The position numbers and the translations under genes are program-made. Source: Candidatus Geoarchaeota archaeon (lineage in GTDB: Archaea; Thermoproteota; Thermoprotei; Gearchaeales; WAQG01). Taken from it: a DNA stretch of 7,261 nucleotides. Of the stretch, positions 1 to 4,145 are shown in pieces. The stretch is taken from assembly GCA_015520395.1 (NCBI GenBank), contig WAQG01000119.1, positions 1 through 7,261 on the forward strand, read 5' to 3'. The notes under the pieces are model-generated. The model did no database searches and was not told the origin of the DNA. It was given only the letters and a program-made list of their open reading frames with translations. Numbering within the stretch: position 1 is the stretch's first letter; each line of letters opens with the position of its first letter.

Positions 1-415
1 GATAAATCCCAATAAGTATTGTTACTATTGTGGCGGTGCCAAACAGTATCAGCGTTCTAGGAACCCTGGCAAGTATGATGTCCCTAACGTTCTTACTGCC
101 CCAATCACTCTGCAGAACCATAGCGTATCCAAAGTCGAACCGAAGTATCCTAGAAAGCATTGGGACAAGCCTCTCATACCACGGTTTACCTATTTTGAAG
201 ATCTCTCTCATCTCCTTAACGCGCTGCTCGATACAAGCTTCCTTATCCTTAACATGGGGATTCTGCATACACTGCATAGTCGCTGTTTCCTTTATCATCC
301 TATCCCACTGGGCGTCCGAAATCCCTATGAACATCAAGAATGAAAGTATCATAACTATTATTATAACAACTACTGAGTTTATGGCCCTCATGAGGATGTA
401 GGTTCCATAGCCCAC
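1..415 (-). CDS. ABC transporter permease, DppB-like, N-terminal part (runs off window)
   Basis: Inner permease subunit of a peptide/oligosaccharide-type ABC importer; it would form half of the membrane channel. The frame is open for 138 codons to the window edge. It starts at GTG 415-413: an in-frame TAG lies two codons upstream (421-419) and a GGGGTG ribosome site lies 6 nt before it. Seen: MGYGTYILMRAINS followed by a first membrane helix (about residues 12-32), an extracytoplasmic loop (about 33-92), then FDFGYAM and a segment with VRDIILARVPRTLILFG, which enters helix 2 at about residue 120. The 'DFG ... V.d.I..R.P.TL.L' pattern is the DppB/OppB signature. Odd: the loop lacks the usual 'PGDP' motif and carries Cys49 and Cys61, which could form a disulfide. 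It follows the binding-protein gene on the same strand, 142 nt downstream. The substrate cannot be told from this part. Family is confident, specificity unknown. Confidence 0.9.
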   Translation of the reverse strand, partial: MGYGTYILMRAINSVVVIIIVMILSFLMFIGISDAQWDRMIKETATMQCMQNPHVKDKEACIEQRVKEMREIFKIGKPWYERLVPMLSRILRFDFGYAMVLQSDWGSKNVRDIILARVPRTLILFGTATIVTILIGIY

Positions 416-421
416 TCTCTA

Positions 422-427
422 CACCCC
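422..427 (-). promoter_or_regulatory. Ribosome binding site of the permease gene
   Basis: GGGGTG on the minus strand, complementary to the archaeal 16S 3' end (consensus GAGGTGATC) with one mismatch, 6 nt before the GTG at 415. It supports GTG as the start over the later in-frame ATG (residue 9). Confidence 0.6.
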
Positions 428-447
428 TAAAATATCTTCGGAGAATA

Positions 448-461
448 GCTATTAAGTTTTT
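448..461 (-). promoter_or_regulatory. Possible TATA-type promoter for the permease gene
   Basis: The minus strand reads AAAAACTTAATAGC here, a purine-rich (BRE-like) run followed by an A/T-rich TATA-like box. Its centre is about 25-27 nt before position 427, so transcription could begin just ahead of the ribosome binding site. The match is weak and the call rests mainly on spacing. It would let the permease be transcribed apart from the highly expressed binding protein. Confidence 0.35.
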
Positions 462-498
462 ACTCGCAGCGGGAGGCAAAACAGTGACTCCAAGCTCT

Positions 499-520
499 AA
501 CATTTAGGGGCCAAAATGTT
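499..520. repeat. Perfect 7-bp inverted repeat between binding protein and permease
   Basis: AACATTT (499-505) and AAATGTT (514-520) are exact reverse complements separated by 8 nt that contain a further GG/CC pair. In a minus-strand transcript it lies just downstream of the two oligo-U runs, so it could be a hairpin at or near the 3' end of the binding-protein mRNA, or a protein-binding site upstream of the permease promoter. Function is inferred only from position. Confidence 0.45.
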
Positions 521-522
521 AT

Positions 523-537
523 AAAAATCTGAAAAAA
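523..537 (-). terminator. Oligo-T terminator after the binding-protein gene
   Basis: On the minus strand, 20 nt past the TAA stop at 558, there is T6 (537-532), four other bases, then T5 (527-523). Archaeal RNA polymerase terminates at U-runs without needing a hairpin. It could give partial termination, leaving more binding protein than permease message. Confidence 0.5.
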
Positions 538-557
538 TTATTAGGAATATTGGGTTT

Positions 558-3179
558 TTAGCGCCTTCTTAGCAGATACACTGCTGCAATAGCAATTATT
601 ATTATAAGCACTACAGCTACAGCAATCACTTCAGGCTTTATCCCTGGCGGCGGACTGGTAGGCGTTGTTGGGCTTGGGCTTGGCGATGTTGTTGGGCTTG
701 GGCTTGGCGATGTTGTTGGGCTTGGGCTTGGCGATGTTGTTGGGCTTGGGCTTGGCGATGTTGTTGGGCTTGGCGATGTGCCCGCCACGACTAGGAAGGG
801 CGTCTCACTCACTGCCTGAAGTGCACAATAGCGGCTTACGGCTATGACTTTTAACGTGTATGTCTCCCCAGCAATCCATCCTGAGGTATCGCTTGCGGGC
901 ACTGTGATTATGAATTCTCCAGCGGTTGTGCCGGGCGTGGCTGTGCCCTTGTATACGACGCCCTCTGGTCCAGATATCTTGAAGACTACGTCGGCCTCGG
1001 AGGACTCCTCGCCTCCGACGAGCACGGTTGCGGTGGCGCTAAACTCGGTTCCGGCAGTGAAGTATACTGGGGCCTCTATCCCACGTATCTCTGCACATCT
1101 AGCGACTGTGAATGCCTCCCACTTGGACTTATCGAATGGATGCGTTCTAAATGCCTCAAGCTTGACATACTCGTTAGGCACGTATTCGGTCATCTTATAT
1201 GGACCATTGCTGATCACCGCGTGGCCGTAGCTCCTTATGAAGAGGGCAGCCTTCTGATAGGCATCTGCAGCCTCGTCTGGGGTTATGTAGCCCTCCAAGG
1301 CGGGCGGTACATACTTCTCCTCAGCAAACTTCTCAAGTATGCCTACAAGATCCATCGCCTGCTTGCGGGCAACGAGGTTTAGCCACTCGACTCCAAGCCT
1401 CTGGGCATACGCGTTGGTGAATGCGGCCTTGCCCTCGACCACGTATTCCTCCATTGCTGCGTAGAGGTACCATGGTGTGCTGGCCCAGAAGCTTGCATAT
1501 GCAAGGATCTCCTTCTCATCGAAATGCCAGTAGTCTACGTAGACCTCGATCGTGTCATCGCCTATGAACTTTATACCTAGGATCGTGTTAGCGTAGTCCT
1601 CATTGCTTATGGCGAACACCGGGTCGTAGTACTTGTCCCCCGTCTCATCCTCACTGACCCACTCCCAGAGCATGTAGAGTGTGTATCTAATGTCATTCAT
1701 GGTTATCGAGTTGCCGTCGTGCCAGCCACCACCCATGTTGTAGGTTATCACGACCTTGGCCTTAGCCTTCTTACCTGAGCCAACCTCAACCCACTGGTTG
1801 TTCAGCGGATCCCACTTTAAGGCATCGGAGGGCACGGGTATGTTGCCGTCCGGATCAGAGGTCACGGTATAGTCGGTTATCCTCCATGGCATAACCTCAC
1901 CGAGGTGCGGGTGCCTCCAAGTTCCTGGATCCGAGATTGCCCTGTAGATGGTGACTGTGTACCAGTCTTCATAGCCTCCCATGGGGTTCCATGCGCCCTG
2001 GCTTAGGTATTTGACCCCCACAATCAGGGTGTCCTCACCGTTGTATTTCGCGTTCCAGAAGTTGAGCCTGTTTGCTATTCCGGCGCCAAAATCGGTTATA
2101 ACGCCCTCAACCTCCTTTAGAGTGACGAAGAACTCCTTGGACTGGCCGACCCATATCCTTACCGACTCCTCTACGCCCATTAGAACAGACTTGATCAGCA
2201 GTTCATCCCTCTCCTCCTTGCTCTTATACTCGCCGAAGGCCAGCTTCTTCGTTATTTCGTCAATAGTGTCGTTCTTGTAGTTCCAGTAGGTCGGCTCGCC
2301 CCAGCCCGGCATGAAGCCTAGCCATGGTGCATACATCTGGACGGGCATCCAGTCTGAGTACTTTACGAAGGCGCTGCTGCCCCAGCCCTCGGTGTAGAGG
2401 TGCCACTTCAGCTCCTTGGGGTCAGACATGTAAACGTTTATGAAGGCTGCCCACAGGTCTCCAGTAACTCTCTCAACGGTTATGCCGAACTCCTCAAGCT
2501 TTGAAGCGAGGTTCATCCCGAAGGTCAGCCTTATTGGGTCGTCGACCCTTATGAAGAACTTTATCTTTACTGGCTTCCCCTTGTAGTACCACTTGTCGCC
2601 CTGCTTCACAGCTCCGGCTGAAGTCATCACCTCGGTCATCAGCTGGTAAGCGTACTCCTCGTCTCCAGAGTACGGAATTCCAAGCGCCTCAACATAGTCT
2701 CCAACGACAAGCCAGTCGGGATCATTGGGGCTTATACAGCTCAACATGGGCACGCCGTAGCCGCCAAGTATGTATGAGACGAAGAAGTCCCTATCGATAA
2801 GAAACTGGAGGGCCCACCTAAACTTCTTAAACTCAAAGGGGTTAAACTCTCCAGTAACGCTCTCCGGCACCGGGTTCACAAGGAGGCTGTAAAGACCTCC
2901 CCTAGGGTTAGAGTAGAGCGTGACGTCGGGCTCCTCCTGGAGACCTGAAACTCTGGCTGGTGGCAGCCTCCAGGCATACATGTGGATCTCCTTAGACCTA
3001 ACAGCCAGTATAGCCGCCTCCTCATCTGTATACTGTCTAAAGTACAGGACGTCGGAGACGGGGCCCTTCTGTTGGGCGGCTGCCGTTGGTACTGTCAGGA
3101 CAACTGCCAGGGCACTAAAGCTTAGCAGCAGGATTACTGCCAGTACACCGGCTATCTTAATGTTTATAACACTCCTCAT
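558..3179 (-). CDS. Membrane-anchored ABC substrate-binding protein, SBP_bac_5/DppA-like, apparently circularly permuted
   Basis: Binds a peptide or oligosaccharide outside the cell and hands it to the ABC permease. 873 residues. Seen in order: a Sec signal peptide (about 1-35, AAA-QQ cleavage site, no lipobox Cys); a segment at 42-375 resembling the second half of DppA (VLYF...AAILAVRSKEIHM, then KKFRWALQFLIDR at 118-130 and GGYG at 139-142); a segment at 383-690 resembling the first half (TLIVGV at 384-389, GGWHDGNSITMNDI at 484-497, SNGPYKMTEY at 657-666); an Ig-like beta domain (about 700-800, preceded by Cys695 and holding Cys785); a Ser/Thr-Pro stalk (801-845); and a C-terminal helix ending in RRR (about 850-873). 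The stalk and helix fix it to the membrane, as in other crenarchaeal binding proteins. ATG 3179 is preceded by a ribosome site and promoter. The permease gene follows. At 873 residues it is much longer than bacterial DppA (about 535). Ligand unknown. Confidence 0.93.
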   Translation of the reverse strand: MRSVINIKIAGVLAVILLLSFSALAVVLTVPTAAAQQKGPVSDVLYFRQYTDEEAAILAVRSKEIHMYAWRLPPARVSGLQEEPDVTLYSNPRGGLYSLLVNPVPESVTGEFNPFEFKKFRWALQFLIDRDFFVSYILGGYGVPMLSCISPNDPDWLVVGDYVEALGIPYSGDEEYAYQLMTEVMTSAGAVKQGDKWYYKGKPVKIKFFIRVDDPIRLTFGMNLASKLEEFGITVERVTGDLWAAFINVYMSDPKELKWHLYTEGWGSSAFVKYSDWMPVQMYAPWLGFMPGWGEPTYWNYKNDTIDEITKKLAFGEYKSKEERDELLIKSVLMGVEESVRIWVGQSKEFFVTLKEVEGVITDFGAGIANRLNFWNAKYNGEDTLIVGVKYLSQGAWNPMGGYEDWYTVTIYRAISDPGTWRHPHLGEVMPWRITDYTVTSDPDGNIPVPSDALKWDPLNNQWVEVGSGKKAKAKVVITYNMGGGWHDGNSITMNDIRYTLYMLWEWVSEDETGDKYYDPVFAISNEDYANTILGIKFIGDDTIEVYVDYWHFDEKEILAYASFWASTPWYLYAAMEEYVVEGKAAFTNAYAQRLGVEWLNLVARKQAMDLVGILEKFAEEKYVPPALEGYITPDEAADAYQKAALFIRSYGHAVISNGPYKMTEYVPNEYVKLEAFRTHPFDKSKWEAFTVARCAEIRGIEAPVYFTAGTEFSATATVLVGGEESSEADVVFKISGPEGVVYKGTATPGTTAGEFIITVPASDTSGWIAGETYTLKVIAVSRYCALQAVSETPFLVVAGTSPSPTTSPSPSPTTSPSPSPTTSPSPSPTTSPSPSPTTPTSPPPGIKPEVIAVAVVLIIIIAIAAVYLLRRR
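664..777. repeat. 24-nt tandem repeat encoding the Ser/Thr-Pro stalk
   Basis: Four identical 24-nt units on the plus strand (664-687, 688-711, 712-735, 736-759), each beginning GTTGTTGGGCTTGGGC, followed by an 18-nt copy (760-777) that lacks one GGGCTT. Read on the minus strand, each unit codes for eight residues, SPSPSPTT. It is an in-frame low-complexity linker that holds the binding domain away from the membrane helix. Because units are a multiple of three, copy-number changes would alter stalk length without a frameshift. Confidence 0.95.
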
Positions 3180-3185
3180 CGATTA

Positions 3186-3192
3186 CACCCTC
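3186..3192 (-). promoter_or_regulatory. Ribosome binding site of the binding-protein gene
   Basis: The minus strand reads GAGGGTG at 3191-3186 (preceded by T at 3193), 6 nt before the ATG at 3179. The GGGTG core resembles the archaeal GAGGTG consensus. It supports the annotated start. Confidence 0.55.
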
Positions 3193-3210
3193 AGGCATAC
3201 CTATAACCTA

Positions 3211-3235
3211 TCCAGCTTTAAATATTTTTCCAGCT
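3211..3235 (-). promoter_or_regulatory. Core promoter of the binding-protein gene, flanked by 7-nt direct repeats
   Basis: On the minus strand a purine-rich GGAAAAA (BRE-like) runs into ATATTTAAAG, a good archaeal TATA box centred near 3221. Initiation would fall near 3194, giving a leader of about 15 nt with its ribosome site. The box is bracketed by two exact AGCTGGA copies (3235-3229 and 3217-3211), 18 nt apart start to start. These could be operator half-sites covering the TBP/TFB site. The promoter is fairly convincing; the operator idea is inference. Confidence 0.6.
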
Positions 3236-3254
3236 GGGCAAGCTGAGAACGCCT

Positions 3255-3773
3255 TCACTCCTCTATAACATTGCTCAACAGTGCTATGTAGCCTTTTACT
3301 GCTAGTATGAAGCCCGCAAATATTATTATGGCCGAGGGCAGCCCCAACCATAGATAGGGTTTCCTATACCCATCCACTACGTAAGTGCACTCAAGCGTTG
3401 CGGGGAAGTCTCCTCCCACGGCTGAGATTCTTAGGAACGGTGCCCCCATATAGGAGAGGCTGACCTTCTGCATGGGCTTCAAATCGAGGCGTTTTGAGCG
3501 CCTCGACTCGATGTTAACTATGATAATTGATAAATTTTTATCAGAGACGATTTTTAGCGTTGAGTTGTAAGGGTGGAAGCCGTCGTAGCTCTGCAAGCCT
3601 ATAGTCCTGTTAGATCCAGGTTGAAATGTCAGATGAAACGGCTCCACCTTCTGCTCATATACCGGATAGTCCGCCATGAGGGCCAGGAAAATCCCGGCAA
3701 CAAGCATGGTTAATGCTATTATGAGGGGGCGGCTGCTCATTATTGTGGCTAAGAACGAGGGTCTTTCGCCCAT
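3255..3773 (-). CDS. Hypothetical two-helix membrane protein with extracytoplasmic domain
   Basis: I do not recognise this 172-residue protein. Seen: a basic N-terminus, a first membrane helix (about residues 16-34, RPLIIALTMLVAGIFLALM), a polar beta-rich stretch of about 105 residues, and a second helix (about 141-160, YLWLGLPSAIIIFAGFILAV) followed by a short tail. With both ends inside, the middle would lie outside the membrane. It holds three N-glycosylation sequons (N55-RT, N70-ST, N80-LS) and one Cys (129), which fits a surface domain of an archaeon. It starts at ATG 3773; a second in-frame ATG at residue 12 has no visible ribosome site. It precedes the binding-protein gene on the same strand with 75 nt between, but that gene has its own promoter, so a shared operon is uncertain. 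It is divergent from rpoH. A real gene by composition and topology; function unknown. Confidence 0.75.
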   Translation of the reverse strand: MGERPSFLATIMSSRPLIIALTMLVAGIFLALMADYPVYEQKVEPFHLTFQPGSNRTIGLQSYDGFHPYNSTLKIVSDKNLSIIIVNIESRRSKRLDLKPMQKVSLSYMGAPFLRISAVGGDFPATLECTYVVDGYRKPYLWLGLPSAIIIFAGFILAVKGYIALLSNVIEE

Positions 3774-3796
3774 CGCCTACTAATAACATGGGGTTA

Positions 3797-3808
3797 CGGT
3801 AAATAACG
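3797..3808 (-). promoter_or_regulatory. Possible TATA box of the two-helix membrane protein gene
   Basis: The minus strand reads CGTTATTTACCG here. From its centre near 3803, initiation is expected near 3777, only a few bases ahead of ATG 3773, so the message would be nearly leaderless. No strong ribosome site is visible, which agrees with that. Confidence 0.4.
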
Positions 3809-3841
3809 GTGTCGGAGTGCCCTTTACCTGTCAGCATAAAG

Positions 3842-3849
3842 GTTATAAC
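3842..3849 (+). promoter_or_regulatory. Possible TATA box of the rpoH-rpoB operon
   Basis: GTTATAAC preceded by purine-rich ATAAAG. Initiation would be near 3870-3873, leaving about 20 nt before the TTG start at 3894; that leader contains a G-rich GGGGGTTGGGAT run that may serve as a weak ribosome site. It lies about 40 nt from the divergent TATA-like box at 3797-3808, so the two promoters are back to back. Confidence 0.45.
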
Positions 3850-3893
3850 TTAGGTTGGGGTATTGTTTGTGGCTACGGGGGTTGGGATAGGCT

Positions 3894-4139
3894 TTGGAGG
3901 CTGAGGAGTTTGACATTTTCGAGCATGAGTTGGTGCCTGTACACATACTGCTAACTAAGGAGGAGAGGGCTAAACTCCTAAAGATGTTGAAGAAAAAGCC
4001 CTGGCAGCTGCCTTGGATAAGGGCTTCTGACCCGGCCGCTAGGGCTATCGGTGCTAGGCCGGGGGATGTAGTGAAGATTATCCGTAAGAGCAGGACTGCC
4101 GGGGAGATAGTCGTGTATCGATATGTTGTTCCGGGGTGA
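3894..4139 (+). CDS. rpoH: DNA-directed RNA polymerase subunit H (Rpo5)
   Basis: Small core subunit of archaeal RNA polymerase, equivalent to the C-terminal domain of eukaryotic Rpb5; it sits in the lower jaw near incoming DNA in the cytoplasm. 81 residues, the usual archaeal size (about 75-85). Seen: EHELVPVH near the N-terminus (10-17), an acidic/basic helix with LTKEERAKLLKML, then the family core WIRASDPAARAIGARPGDVVKIIRKS with TAGE and VVYRYVV at the end. The start is TTG at 3894: an in-frame TAG at 3888-3890 excludes anything further upstream, and no ATG occurs before the conserved EHELVP. First gene of the polymerase operon; rpoB follows in the same frame 6 nt after its stop, and the stop lies inside rpoB's ribosome site. 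Identification is very secure; the TTG start is likely. Confidence 0.95.
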   Translation: MEAEEFDIFEHELVPVHILLTKEERAKLLKMLKKKPWQLPWIRASDPAARAIGARPGDVVKIIRKSRTAGEIVVYRYVVPG

Positions 4140-4141
4140 GG
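4133..4141 (+). promoter_or_regulatory. Ribosome binding site of rpoB, overlapping the rpoH stop
   Basis: GGGGTGAGG contains the rpoH TGA stop (4137-4139). The GGGGTGA part lies 6 nt before GTG 4146, an ideal distance. The position suggests that terminating rpoH ribosomes re-initiate on rpoB, keeping the two subunits in step. It also selects GTG 4146 over ATG 4144, which is in another frame. Confidence 0.75.
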
Positions 4142-4145
4142 CTAT

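Noticed and set aside
30..401. Plus-strand open frame of 123 codons
   Set aside because: It is antisense to the permease, whose minus-strand frame shows clear DppB motifs and a ribosome site.
300..503. Minus-strand open frame of 67 codons starting at 503
   Set aside because: It overlaps the permease in another frame, has no recognisable motif and lies over the intergenic signals.
664..777. Tandem repeats as a CRISPR or regulatory array
   Set aside because: Units are directly adjacent without spacers and code in frame for a Ser/Thr-Pro stalk typical of archaeal binding proteins.
665..847. Plus-strand repeat protein (Leu/Gly-rich, 60 codons)
   Set aside because: It is only the reverse strand of the stalk repeat and has no ribosome site or promoter.
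3231..3245. CAGCT-GGGCA-AGCTG hairpin as terminator of the two-helix protein gene
   Set aside because: The stem is only 5 bp and on the minus strand it is followed by A's, not T's, so it is unlikely to terminate; it is mentioned only as part of the promoter repeats.
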